Shown here: piece by piece, positions 24,810 through 33,284 of the stretch
Position numbering within the stretch: the stretch's first letter is position 1
Layout: each line of letters opens with the position of its first letter
Source: Paracoccaceae bacterium
GTDB lineage: Bacteria; Pseudomonadota; Alphaproteobacteria; Rhodobacterales; Rhodobacteraceae
Assembly (NCBI GenBank): GCA_027484915.1
Contig: JAIXSA010000051.1
Coordinates: 1 to 50,640 of the forward strand
Length of the DNA: 50,640 nucleotides
Reading direction: 5' to 3'
Made by a program: the position numbers and the translations under genes
Notes under the pieces: model-generated
The model's input: only the letters and a program-made list of their open reading frames with translations
The model's database searches: none
Told to the model about the DNA's origin: nothing

Positions 24810-25671
24810 GCGCAACCCCCTTGTCAAAGGCGGCCACCTCGGCCTGGACAGCAGCGATCACCGCGTCGGGGACCGGCTGCAACCCGGCCAATGGATCAGT
24901 GTATTTCGGTGTGGCCGCCAGCAGCGCCGCCGAATAGGCGTGGCGCGGGGCGGCGAAGAAATCCGTCACCGAGGTATCCTCGACCACCATCCCCGCATAC
25001 AGGACCGAAAGCTTCTGGCAGACCTTGGACACGACCCCAAGGTCGTGGGTCACGAACAAAAGCGCCGTGCCATGCCGGGCCTGCATCCCCGCGATCAGCT
25101 TCAGGATCTGCTTCTGGACCGTCACATCCAGCGCCGTCGTCGGCTCGTCCGCGACGATCAGCCTAGGCTCGGCGGCAAAGGCGCTGGCGATCAGGATGCG
25201 TTGGCGCATGCCGCCCGAAAGCTCATGCGGATAGGACCGCAGCACCCGGTCGGGGTCGGGGATCTGCACCTCGGCCAGCAGTTCGCGCGCCCGGGCGTCG
25301 GCCTTGGGACGGGTCCAGCCCAGGATGTCGACCAGCCGGTCGGTGATCTGCGGCCCGATCCGGTGACTGGGGTTCAGCGCCGTCAGCGGGTCCTGCGGAA
25401 TCAGCGCCGCCATCGCCCCGATCCGCTTGCGGCGCTCTGCCAAAGGCAGGCGCAGCAGGTCCACGCCGTCCAGCAGGATCTCGCCTTCGGTCACCTCGAT
25501 GGACGGCGGCAGGATGCCCAGGACCGCCTTGCCGATCATCGACTTGCCCGCCCCGGATTCGCCCACCAGCCCCCGCACCTCGCCCGCCGCCACGTCCAGC
25601 GACACGCGGCGGAGGAGCGGCGGGCCCTTCTTCAGCCGGACGGACAGGTTGCGGATCGACAGGAAGCTCAT
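24802..25671 (-). CDS. Peptide/nickel-type ABC transporter ATP-binding protein (DppD-like)
   Basis: The 289-residue ATPase has Walker A GESGAGKSMIG, the DppD/OppD stretch IPQDPLTALNPSHRIG, signature LSGGMRQRILIASAFA, Walker B LIVADEPTTALD and H-loop FVTHDLGVV. The C-terminal part has the peptide-transporter extension (HAYSAALLAATPK). The start overlaps the permease stop by 4 nt (ATGA). It energises uptake together with the DppF-like protein. Confidence 0.9.
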   Translation of the reverse strand: MSFLSIRNLSVRLKKGPPLLRRVSLDVAAGEVRGLVGESGAGKSMIGKAVLGILPPSIEVTEGEILLDGVDLLRLPLAERRKRIGAMAALIPQDPLTALNPSHRIGPQITDRLVDILGWTRPKADARARELLAEVQIPDPDRVLRSYPHELSGGMRQRILIASAFAAEPRLIVADEPTTALDVTVQKQILKLIAGMQARHGTALLFVTHDLGVVSKVCQKLSVLYAGMVVEDTSVTDFFAAPRHAYSAALLAATPKYTDPLAGLQPVPDAVIAAVQAEVAAFDKGVAHG

Positions 25672-26534
25672 CGCAGCACCGGATCGAAGCGGTCCTTCAA
25701 CCCCTCGCCAAGCTGGCTGAAGGCAAGGACGGTCAGGAACAGCGTGACCAGCGGGAAGACCAGCACCCACCAGGCCTGATGGACACTCGTCCGCCCCTCG
25801 GCGATCATCCCGCCCCAGGTCGGGTCGTCGGTCGAGATGGACAGGTTCACGAAGGACAGGATCGCCTCGACGATCACGGCGATGCCCATCTCCAGCGTCA
25901 GCAGGACGACGATGGTCGGTAGCACGTTCGGCAGGATCTCTCGCACCATCGTCCCCAGCCGCCCCCGCCCCGCAACACGCGCCGAGGCGACATAGTCCAT
26001 CGCACCCTGCGCCATCGCCTCGGCACGGACGACGCGGGCAAAGCGCGTCCAGTCGATCACGACGATGGCGATGATGATCGAAATCAGCCCCGGCCCAAGG
26101 ACCGCGATGAGAAGGATCGAGAACAAGACAGGCGGAAAAGCCATCCAGATGTCGATCAGTCGGCTGATCACCATGTCCACCCAGCCGCGCAGGAACCCGG
26201 CCAGCAGCCCCAGCGTCGCCCCGATCACACAGGTGATCGCGCCCGCGACCAACGCCACAGTCAGAGCCACCCGCGCGCCGTGGATGATGCGGGACAGCAC
26301 GTCCCGGCCAAGGCTGTCGGTCCCCAGCCAATAGCCCGGCTCGGCCCCCTGCACCCAGAAAGGCGGCAAGCGACCCAGGAACAGGTCCTGCGCCAGCGGG
26401 TCCTTCGGCGAGATCCAAGGGGCAAGGAGGGCCACGATGCACAGAAGCGTCAGCCACCCGGCGGACAGCCAAAGCCGCAGCCCCGCCCGGCGGCGGACCA
26501 GTGACCGGCCGTCCAGGACCTTTGCTTCAGCCAT
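25668..26534 (-). CDS. Peptide/nickel-type ABC transporter permease (DppC-like)
   Basis: The 288-residue inner-membrane protein has an N-terminal helix, a periplasmic segment with the family motif GTDSLGRDVLSRIIHGAR, and five further helices with the EAA loop (DYVASARVAGRGRLGTMVREILPNVLP). This is the DppC/OppC/GsiD subunit type. It overlaps the DppB-like gene by 8 nt and the ATPase gene by 4 nt, so the importer is one transcription unit. Confidence 0.9.
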   Translation of the reverse strand: MAEAKVLDGRSLVRRRAGLRLWLSAGWLTLLCIVALLAPWISPKDPLAQDLFLGRLPPFWVQGAEPGYWLGTDSLGRDVLSRIIHGARVALTVALVAGAITCVIGATLGLLAGFLRGWVDMVISRLIDIWMAFPPVLFSILLIAVLGPGLISIIIAIVVIDWTRFARVVRAEAMAQGAMDYVASARVAGRGRLGTMVREILPNVLPTIVVLLTLEMGIAVIVEAILSFVNLSISTDDPTWGGMIAEGRTSVHQAWWVLVFPLVTLFLTVLAFSQLGEGLKDRFDPVLR

Positions 26535-27537
26535 GACGCAGCCTCGGGTTCAGGACGGTGTAAAGCAGGTCCACGATCAGGTTCACCCCGGTGAAGATCA
26601 CCGCGAACAGGATCACGATGCCTTGGATCAGCGGCAGGTCGCGGTTGATCACCGCATCGATGGCCATGTTGCCAAGGCCCTCGTAAGAAAACAGCCGCTC
26701 GATGATCACCGTCCCGCCGATCAGGAAGGTGAACTGCACCCCCACCAGCGTCAGCGTCGGCAGGGCGGCGTTGCGCAGCGCCTCGCGCAGGATCACCCGC
26801 GTCTCGCCATAGCCCTTGGTGCGGGCGAGCGTCACGTAATCCAGGTTCACCGTCTCTTTCAGGCTCTGCTTCAGAAGCTGCCCGATGATCGCCGCAAGCG
26901 GGATCGCCAAAGCGAGCGCCGGCATGAACATATGCGCGACGATGTCGGCCCAGAGGTCAAAGCGCAGGCGGATCAGGCTTTCGAAAAGGTAGAAATTCGT
27001 GGTGAACGGCAGCTCCAGGCTGGGTGTCACCCGGCCCGAGATGTGGAAGACCGGCATCAGCACCCCGAACAGCAGGATCAGCACCAGCCCCCACAGGAAA
27101 TCCGGCACCGAGAGGGCCATGCCGTTCGCCACGTCAATCGCGCCCTCGGTCCGGCCACCGCGAAACCGCGTCCCGGTCAGCGCCGCCGCCCCGCCCAGGA
27201 TCATCGCCATGATTAGCGCCATGATCGACAGCTCCAGCGTCGCGGGCAGGCGGCCAAGGACTAGGTCCAGTACCGGCTGGCGCGTGGTGATCGAGGTGCC
27301 GAAGTCGCCCTGTATGACTCCCGCGACCCAGATGCCGAACTGCGTCAGCAAGGGCTTGTCGAGGCCGTACAGCGCCGAAAGCCGGGCGATGTCGTCCTCG
27401 GTCGCGCCGGGGGGCAGCATCATGGCGATGGGGTTGCCTGGGACGACCCGGATCACGAAGAACACGATCACGGCGACACCGGCCAGGGTAATGGCGGTGG
27501 TGGCAAGCCGCGTAAAAAGAAGTCTCAGTACCTGCAC
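26527..27537 (-). CDS. Peptide/nickel-type ABC transporter permease (DppB-like)
   Basis: The 336-residue membrane protein has the DppB hallmarks: FFVIRVVPGNPIAMMLPPGA near the N-terminus, YGLDKPLLTQFGIWV, and the EAA loop NLDYVTLARTKGYGETRVILREALRNAALP. It should form the translocation pore with the DppC-like subunit. It is separated from the upstream binding-protein gene by a 128-nt gap with strong hairpins, suggesting lower expression than the binding protein. Confidence 0.9.
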   Translation of the reverse strand: MQVLRLLFTRLATTAITLAGVAVIVFFVIRVVPGNPIAMMLPPGATEDDIARLSALYGLDKPLLTQFGIWVAGVIQGDFGTSITTRQPVLDLVLGRLPATLELSIMALIMAMILGGAAALTGTRFRGGRTEGAIDVANGMALSVPDFLWGLVLILLFGVLMPVFHISGRVTPSLELPFTTNFYLFESLIRLRFDLWADIVAHMFMPALALAIPLAAIIGQLLKQSLKETVNLDYVTLARTKGYGETRVILREALRNAALPTLTLVGVQFTFLIGGTVIIERLFSYEGLGNMAIDAVINRDLPLIQGIVILFAVIFTGVNLIVDLLYTVLNPRLRHG

Positions 27538-27560
27538 GGTGAATGGCCCCGTCCGGGCCC

Positions 27561-27650
27561 CCTTTCATCTTTGCGGAAATATCCCGCGGGGGTAGCATAT
27601 TGGTTTCGCCATAGGTTCGAGAAACCAATGTGCTGGGGGGCGCGAAGCCC
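27561..27650. repeat. C-rich hairpin plus GGATATTT element, copy 2, with inserted hairpin
   Basis: On the minus strand this reads GGGGGGCTTCGCGCCCCCC, then a hairpin of two 14-nt arms at 27594-27607 and 27621-27634 (AGCATATTGGTTTC against GAAACCAATGTGCT, one wobble pair, 13-nt loop), then a C-run, GCGGGATATTTCCGCAAAG and TGAAAG. Apart from the inserted hairpin it has the same layout as 14498-14547. It lies between the binding-protein and permease genes. Confidence 0.65.
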
Positions 27651-27665
27651 CCCGGGGGTTGGGCC

Positions 27666-29189
27666 TTACGCGCGCTTCATCAGATGCGGCAACAGTGCCC
27701 CGCTTGCATGCGGCGTCACGACCACGCCGGGGGCGTGCAGGATCGGCTGGACATACTGCAGCAGCGGGATCACCAGCGCATTCTCGGCGATGTACTTGTC
27801 CACCGCCTTCCAGCCCTCGATCCGCTTGGCCTCGTCCGCCTCGCCCCACAGCGGGCCGATCATGTTGATCAGGTCCTCACCATCCCAGACCGAGTGCGGG
27901 CTGGGGCCAAACATCGCGAAGCCGGTCGAGGTCGTCGGGTCGCCCACCGAGTTGCCCCAGTTGTAGAACGCCGCAGGGGCCAGTTGGTCGGCCGCGCGCA
28001 GTTCATAGTGCTTGGCGATCTCGTAGACCTCGATCTCGGCCTCGATCCCGACCTTGCGCCACAGGCCGACAATGGCCTGGATCATCTCATAGTCCTTGGG
28101 CTTGAAGCCCTTGGTGGTCTGGATCTTGAACTTGACCGGGTTTTCCGGGCTGTAGCCCGAGGCCGCCAGCAGCTCGATAGCCTTCGCCTCGTCGTAGGGC
28201 ACGGTGATCGAGGCGTCATAGGCGCTGTATTCCGGCGTCTGCAGCGTGTCGATCTTGACGCCATAGCCCGACAGCAAGCGGTTGATGATCGCCTGCTTGT
28301 CGATGGCATGGGCGGCGGCCTTGCGGACGTTGGGGTCGGTCATCACCTCGATGTCGTTCAGGAAGATCATCCCGATGTCGCTGATCGGCGCGGCGACCCC
28401 CGTCAGCGGGCCACCCTTCAGACGGTCGTATTCCTCATACGGCATCTCCAGCGTGACGTGGGAGTTCCCGGATTCCACCTCGGCCACCCGGGCGGCGGCG
28501 TCGGGGACGAACTTGATCGTCACGGTGTCGAAGTCGGGTTTGCCGCCCCAGTAGTTGGCGTTGGCCTTCAGCCGCACGAAGGCGTTGCGCTCGAACTTCT
28601 CGACCATGTAGGGGCCGGTGCCGATGGGCGCGGCCTCGAAGCCCTCGGCCCCGACCTTCTCGAAATAGGCCTTGGGCAAGACGTAGCCGGTCAGGAAGTA
28701 CATCCACTTGAAGATCGTCGGGTCGAACTGCTTGACGTCGGCGGTGACGGTGTTGCCGTCCACCGCGAAGTTCGCCAGCGTCCCCCAGACGAAGTTGATC
28801 GGGTTGCCCGTCGCCGGGTCGGCGGCACGGGCCAGCGACCAGGCCACGTCCTCGGCGGTGAAGGGGCTGCCGTCGTGCCAGGTCACGCCCTCGCGCACCT
28901 TCATGACGACCTTGGTCCGGTCCTCGTTCCAGCCCCATTCGGTCAGAAGGCCGGGTGCGGGCGACAGGTCCGGTTGCTGCAGGATGTACTGGTCGAAGAC
29001 CGACTGATACAGCCCCTGGATCGTCGGGTTCACCGCGCTGGGGCCGACGGTCGGGTCCCACGAGGGCAGGTTGACGTTGTAGGCGATGACCAGCTCTTCG
29101 ATCCCTTGGGCAAAGCTGGGCAGGCCGACGGTTCCCGCCGCGAAGGTTGCGGCAGAGAGCTTCAGAAGGCTCCGGCGGTTGAGGTTCAT
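27666..29189 (-). CDS. Peptide/nickel-type ABC transporter substrate-binding protein
   Basis: The 507-residue precursor has a twin-arginine-like signal (NRRSLLKLSAATFAAG) and the long SBP_bac_5 fold used for peptides, opines, glycosides or nickel chelates. Family segments include VREGVTWHDGSPFTAEDVAWSLARAADP, PIGTGPYMVEKFERNAFVRLKAN and the hinge region DPNVRKAAAHAIDKQAIINRLLSG. The start at 29189 follows an AGGGAA site. The substrate is unknown, but co-orientation with a PYROXD2-type flavoprotein and divergence from a catabolic operon suggest the pathway substrate. Confidence 0.9.
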   Translation of the reverse strand: MNLNRRSLLKLSAATFAAGTVGLPSFAQGIEELVIAYNVNLPSWDPTVGPSAVNPTIQGLYQSVFDQYILQQPDLSPAPGLLTEWGWNEDRTKVVMKVREGVTWHDGSPFTAEDVAWSLARAADPATGNPINFVWGTLANFAVDGNTVTADVKQFDPTIFKWMYFLTGYVLPKAYFEKVGAEGFEAAPIGTGPYMVEKFERNAFVRLKANANYWGGKPDFDTVTIKFVPDAAARVAEVESGNSHVTLEMPYEEYDRLKGGPLTGVAAPISDIGMIFLNDIEVMTDPNVRKAAAHAIDKQAIINRLLSGYGVKIDTLQTPEYSAYDASITVPYDEAKAIELLAASGYSPENPVKFKIQTTKGFKPKDYEMIQAIVGLWRKVGIEAEIEVYEIAKHYELRAADQLAPAAFYNWGNSVGDPTTSTGFAMFGPSPHSVWDGEDLINMIGPLWGEADEAKRIEGWKAVDKYIAENALVIPLLQYVQPILHAPGVVVTPHASGALLPHLMKRA

Positions 29190-29227
29190 GGTCAGTTTCC
29201 CTGTTGGTGGTTCTTGGTTGGTGGTCT

Positions 29228-30796
29228 TCAGTTTCCGGCAAGCTTTCTGGCCAGAAGGTATCCGGGTCCCGCCCCCGTGCCTGCGCCGGGCCAGACGGCC
29301 GCGCCGGTCAGATGCAGGTTGGTGACGGGCGTGCTGCCGTCGGCATGGCCCCGCGCGGGGCGGAACAGGAAATGCTGCGACAGATGGTGACTGCCGCAGA
29401 CCTGGTCGCCGCCGACAAGGTTGGGGTTGTCCGCCTCCAGCTCGACCGGGGTCACGATGCGGCGGCCCAGGATCTTCGCCCGCGTGCCGGGGGCATGGGC
29501 CTCCAGGATGGACAGCGCGCGGTCGGCGAAGGCATCGGCGGCCTGGGTCCAGTCCGTGGCCGCAATCTCGCCCTTGGAGTCGCCCGCAATGGTGCCGGGG
29601 GCCATTCGGACCTGCACCCACAGGGTGTGCTTCCCTTCGGGTGCGCGGCTGGCATCGAACACTGTCGGTTGCCCCACCACCAGAATCGGCTCGTCCGGCA
29701 AAAGACCCGCCTGCGCCTGGGCATAGGTGCGCGCCATCTGGTCCAGGCTGGGTGCCAGGTGCACATAGGCATAGCGCTGCAACGCCGCGCCCGCGCGCCA
29801 GTCGGGCAAGCCGTCCAGCGCCAGATGGATCATCATCGTCCCCGGCGCATGGCGGAAGCCGTCCATCGAACGGTCGAAGGTCGGCGTGGTGTCCCCCACC
29901 AGTTTGCGCAATCCCTTCGGCGAGGTCCCGGCGATCACCGCACGGCCGGCCTTGACGATGCGTCCGTCGGCCAGCTCGACGCCGGTGGCCCGCCCACCCT
30001 CACGCAGGATGCGGTCAACCGGCGCCCCAGTCTGGACCACACCGCCGCGCGCGGTGATCGCCGCGACAAGCGCCTTGACCACCGTATCCGCGCCACCCTT
30101 TCCGATCACCATCCCGAAGGCCTGGCCCGCCATCCCCTCCAGGTAGGGAAACATCGCGCCCCCGGCGACATCTGGGGCGAAGTCCAGGTGCATCCCCCAG
30201 GCCCCCAGCAGCGCGCGGATGTGCGGGTGCTGGAACGTCTCCTCCAACCATGCCCGGGGCGAAGAGATCAGAAACCGCCCCATGTCCAGCGTTCCTGCCA
30301 TCCCCTTGGCGCGCAACGTTTTGAACATGAAATATGCAAGCGCACGGAGTTTCATCTCGGACCCGAGAAGGCCGAAAAGGTGCGGGGCCTCCGCCCCGAA
30401 TCGGCTGGTCAGATCCGTCCAGGTCCCTGCGTCCTTCGGCGACAGCGCCCGGAACGCGGTTAGCGTCTCGTCGCCCACGGTTGAGACACCCGCCCAGCTT
30501 CCATCCGGAAAGGACGAGGAAAACGGGCGATCCACCGGCACGAACTCGCAGCCATGCCGACCCAGTTCCGCGCCATAAGCCTTGAAAAAAGGGCTTCCGG
30601 CGAAAAGAGATAGGTTCATCGCCGCCCAGTCGTGGCGGAAACCGGGCAACGTGTAGTCCCCCGTCTTCACCGCCCCGCCTGCCGTCGCGGCCTGCTCGAA
30701 CACGCCAACCTTCCAGCCCTTCGCGGCCAGATGCAGCGCGGCGGCCAACGTGTTGTGGCCCGCCCCGATCAGGACTGCATCGAAGGTCTCGGCCAT
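29228..30796 (-). CDS. PYROXD2/phytoene-desaturase-like FAD oxidoreductase, paralogue 1
   Basis: The 522-residue flavoprotein opens with an FAD Rossmann motif (AVLIGAGHNTLAAALHLAAKGWKVGVFEQ), continues with ATAGGAVKTGDYTLPGFRHDWAAMN, has a central MVIGKGGADTVVKALVAAITARGG, and ends with the second FAD segment NLHLTGAAVWPGAGTGAGPGYLLARKL. This is the CrtI-like/PYROXD2 superfamily of desaturases, isomerases and oxidases. It lies 38 nt before the binding-protein gene on the same strand and is divergent from an operon encoding its own paralogue. Carotenoid genes are absent, so a desaturase role in pigments is unlikely. Confidence 0.82.
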   Translation of the reverse strand: MAETFDAVLIGAGHNTLAAALHLAAKGWKVGVFEQAATAGGAVKTGDYTLPGFRHDWAAMNLSLFAGSPFFKAYGAELGRHGCEFVPVDRPFSSSFPDGSWAGVSTVGDETLTAFRALSPKDAGTWTDLTSRFGAEAPHLFGLLGSEMKLRALAYFMFKTLRAKGMAGTLDMGRFLISSPRAWLEETFQHPHIRALLGAWGMHLDFAPDVAGGAMFPYLEGMAGQAFGMVIGKGGADTVVKALVAAITARGGVVQTGAPVDRILREGGRATGVELADGRIVKAGRAVIAGTSPKGLRKLVGDTTPTFDRSMDGFRHAPGTMMIHLALDGLPDWRAGAALQRYAYVHLAPSLDQMARTYAQAQAGLLPDEPILVVGQPTVFDASRAPEGKHTLWVQVRMAPGTIAGDSKGEIAATDWTQAADAFADRALSILEAHAPGTRAKILGRRIVTPVELEADNPNLVGGDQVCGSHHLSQHFLFRPARGHADGSTPVTNLHLTGAAVWPGAGTGAGPGYLLARKLAGN

Positions 30797-30822
30797 GCTT
30801 CCCCCGCCCGACTGACGCAGGG

Positions 30823-30844
30823 ATATTTGCAAATGCATTTAAAT
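30823..30844. promoter_or_regulatory. Overlapping palindromes in the divergent promoter region (candidate MarR operator)
   Basis: Within 22 nt three palindromes overlap: ATTTGCAAAT (30825-30834), AAATGCATTT (30831-30840) and ATTTAAAT (30837-30844). The AT-rich block is isolated in GC-rich surroundings, in the 129-bp gap between the minus-strand importer operon and the plus-strand cyclase operon that encodes a MarR protein. TTGCAA at 30828 and TAGCAT at 30850 could form a plus-strand promoter with a 16-nt spacer. Confidence 0.5.
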
Positions 30845-30925
30845 CTGTCTAGCATGATTCCAAGACGACCGGGACAGCACCCGGCATGGGCTTGCCGGAC
30901 GGGTCCGGCCAACAGGGAGAGTGTG

Positions 30926-31717
30926 ATGACTTCAGCAAACGTGCTGCAATCCTTGGCGGGGATGCTCGCCTCGGGCGGGATTACGGTAGTGGACTGCTCG
31001 GGCGTGCTTGGCCCGGAAACGCCGCTTCTGAAGCTGCCGCCGGATTTCGCCAAGGACACCCCGCCGATCAAGATCCACCGGATCAGCGAGTACGACAAGG
31101 ACGGTCCGTTCTGGGCCTGGAACTGGCTGGAGCTTGGCGAACACTCGGGCACCCACTTCGACGCGCCGCACCACTGGATCACCGGCAAGGACTATGCCGA
31201 CGGTTACACCGACACGCTGGACGTGCAGCGCCTGGTGGCCCCGGTGAACGTGCTGGACTTCAGCGCCGAATGTGGCGCCAACCCCGACTTCCTTCTGACC
31301 ATCGACCACGTGAAGGCGTGGGAGGCCAAGCACGGCGCCATCGGCAAGGGCGAGTGGGTCGTGCTGCGGTCCGACTGGGACAAGCGCGCGCATGATGAAA
31401 ACCTGTTCCTGAACGCGAACGAGACCGGGCCGCATACGCCGGGACCGACCGCCGAAGTGATCGACTACCTGATCAGCAAGGGCATCGTCGGTTGGGGCAG
31501 CCAGTGCATCGGCACCGATGCGGGCCAGGCGGGCGGCATGACCCCGCCGTTCCCAGCGCACAACCTTCTGCACAAGAACAACTGCTTCGGTCTGGCTTCG
31601 CTTGCCAATCTCGACAAGCTGCCCGCCAAGGGCGCGATCCTGATTGCCGCGCCGCTGAAGATCAAGCAGGGCACCGGCTCGCCCATCCGGGCGCTGGCGC
31701 TGGTGCCGAAGTCGTAA
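30926..31717 (+). CDS. Cyclase family metal-dependent hydrolase (kynurenine formamidase-like)
   Basis: The 263-residue protein has the metal-binding signature of the cyclase/KynB family, HSGTHFDAPHHW, and a second conserved stretch WGSQCIGTDAGQAGG. KynB hydrolyses N-formylkynurenine; other relatives open cyclic imides or isatin. The substrate is not determined by sequence. The start at 30926 follows an AGGGAGA site. It heads a tight operon: the next gene begins 1 nt after its stop. Confidence 0.82.
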   Translation: MTSANVLQSLAGMLASGGITVVDCSGVLGPETPLLKLPPDFAKDTPPIKIHRISEYDKDGPFWAWNWLELGEHSGTHFDAPHHWITGKDYADGYTDTLDVQRLVAPVNVLDFSAECGANPDFLLTIDHVKAWEAKHGAIGKGEWVVLRSDWDKRAHDENLFLNANETGPHTPGPTAEVIDYLISKGIVGWGSQCIGTDAGQAGGMTPPFPAHNLLHKNNCFGLASLANLDKLPAKGAILIAAPLKIKQGTGSPIRALALVPKS

Positions 31718-31718
31718 G

Positions 31719-33284
31719 ATGCGGCCCGATCACGTCATCATCGGCAGCGGGATCAACGCGCTGGTCGCCGGGGCGATGCTTGCCCTGAAAGGCGACCGCG
31801 TGCTGCTATTGGAACGCGAGGCCGTCCCCGGCGGCTGCCTTCGCACCGAGGAGATCACGCTTCCCGGTTTCAAGCATGACGTGATGGCCGCGACCTGGGT
31901 CCTGTTCATGACCTCACCGGCGGGGGCCGCGCTTGGCCCCCACCTCGCGCGGCACGGCTTTGACTACTGCCATACGCCGCACCCGACCGCCGTGTTGCGG
32001 CCCGACGGGCAGGCGCTGGTGCTGACCACCGAACGCGCGAAGAACGTCGCCGCGTTCAACGCCCTGGCGGCAGGCGACGGTGATGCCCATGCCCGCGACG
32101 TCGGCGGTATCGAAGCCGACGCGCCGTTCCTCTTCGCGCTTCTCGGCGGCGCGCTCTGGTCCTGGCCCACGGCGAAGCTCCTCTGGGGTCAGGTCCGCAA
32201 GCGCGGCCTTCGTGGCCTTGCCGCGTGGTTCGGCCGCGCCCTCGTCCCTGCGCGGGGCTGGCTGGAAACGACCTACAGCTCTCCCACCGTCCAGGCACTG
32301 TACGCGCCTTGGGTCCTGCACTGCGGCCTGACGCCCGAGTCGACTTACTCCGGCCAGATGGGCAAGGTCATAGCCTTTGCCTTGGAGGCTGCGGGCGCGC
32401 CCATCGTCAAGGGTGGCTCCGGTGCCGCCGTCGCCGCCTTCAAGGCCCTGATCGAGGAGAAGGGCGGCGAAATCCGCTGCAACGCCGACGTTGACCGCAT
32501 CCTGGTGAAGGACGGCAAGGTCCGCGGCGTGGTACTTGCGAGCGGCGAGGAAATCCCCTGCCCGTCCGTCCTCGCCTCCGTCGCGCCCGGCCAGTTGCAG
32601 GACCGTCTGCTGCGCGACGTGAACCTGCCCGAGGACAAGGCCGCCGCGAAAACCTTCCGGCATGGACGCGGCAACTTCCAGCTGCACTATGCGCTCGACC
32701 GGCACCCCGAATGGCTGTCCCCCGGCCTCGACGACGTGGCACTGATCCACCTTGCCGACGGGATCGACTCCGTCTCGAAGGCCTCGAACGAGGCCGAACG
32801 CGGGATGCTCCCCGCCACGCCGACGATCTGCGTCGGCCAGCCGCACCGCCTCGACCCCTCACGCTGCCCAGAGGGCAAGGCGATCCTCTGGCTCCAGATC
32901 CCAGACGCGCCCCGCGCGGTGAAAGGCGACGCCGCAGGCGAATTCTCCACCGATGGCACCTGGTCCGACACCACCCGCGAAGCGTTCGCCGACCGCATCG
33001 AAGCGATCCTGAAACGCCACATCAAGGACTTCGACGCCATCAAGCTTTCCCGCCGCGCCTATTCCCCTGCGGATCTCGAACGGATGAACATCAACCTCGT
33101 CGGTGGCGACCCATACGGCGGGCTTTGCACCATCGACCAGTTCTTCATCTTCCGCCCCTACGCCCATTCGACCAACGGCACCAACCTTGTGCGCGGCTTT
33201 ACCCACATCGGCGCATCAACCCACCCCGGCCCCGGCCTGGGCGGCGGTTCGGGCTTTCTCGCGGCGAAAAGGCTTGGCGCATGA
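31719..33284 (+). CDS. PYROXD2/phytoene-desaturase-like FAD oxidoreductase, paralogue 2
   Basis: The 521-residue flavoprotein has the FAD motif HVIIGSGINALVAGAMLALKG, then PGGCLRTEEITLPGFKHDVMAATW, a middle GGSGAAVAAFKALIEEKGG, and the C-terminal FTHIGASTHPGPGLGGGSGFLAAKRL. It is co-linear with paralogue 1 at 29228-30796 but clearly diverged; both end with an FIFRP/FLFRP segment before the second FAD motif. The two may work as a heteromer or on successive substrates. The MarR gene overlaps its stop by 4 nt. Confidence 0.82.
   Translation: MRPDHVIIGSGINALVAGAMLALKGDRVLLLEREAVPGGCLRTEEITLPGFKHDVMAATWVLFMTSPAGAALGPHLARHGFDYCHTPHPTAVLRPDGQALVLTTERAKNVAAFNALAAGDGDAHARDVGGIEADAPFLFALLGGALWSWPTAKLLWGQVRKRGLRGLAAWFGRALVPARGWLETTYSSPTVQALYAPWVLHCGLTPESTYSGQMGKVIAFALEAAGAPIVKGGSGAAVAAFKALIEEKGGEIRCNADVDRILVKDGKVRGVVLASGEEIPCPSVLASVAPGQLQDRLLRDVNLPEDKAAAKTFRHGRGNFQLHYALDRHPEWLSPGLDDVALIHLADGIDSVSKASNEAERGMLPATPTICVGQPHRLDPSRCPEGKAILWLQIPDAPRAVKGDAAGEFSTDGTWSDTTREAFADRIEAILKRHIKDFDAIKLSRRAYSPADLERMNINLVGGDPYGGLCTIDQFFIFRPYAHSTNGTNLVRGFTHIGASTHPGPGLGGGSGFLAAKRLGA

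Noticed and set aside
30821-30845. Third copy of the GGATATTT repeat near the divergent promoter
   Set aside because: Only GGGATATTTGCAAATG is shared; the C-rich hairpin and TGAAAG end are missing, and the palindromes explain it better as an operator.
29228-33284. Carotenoid desaturase pair
   Set aside because: The proteins belong to the broad CrtI-like superfamily, but no crtB, crtE or other carotenoid genes are near and the neighbours are catabolic.
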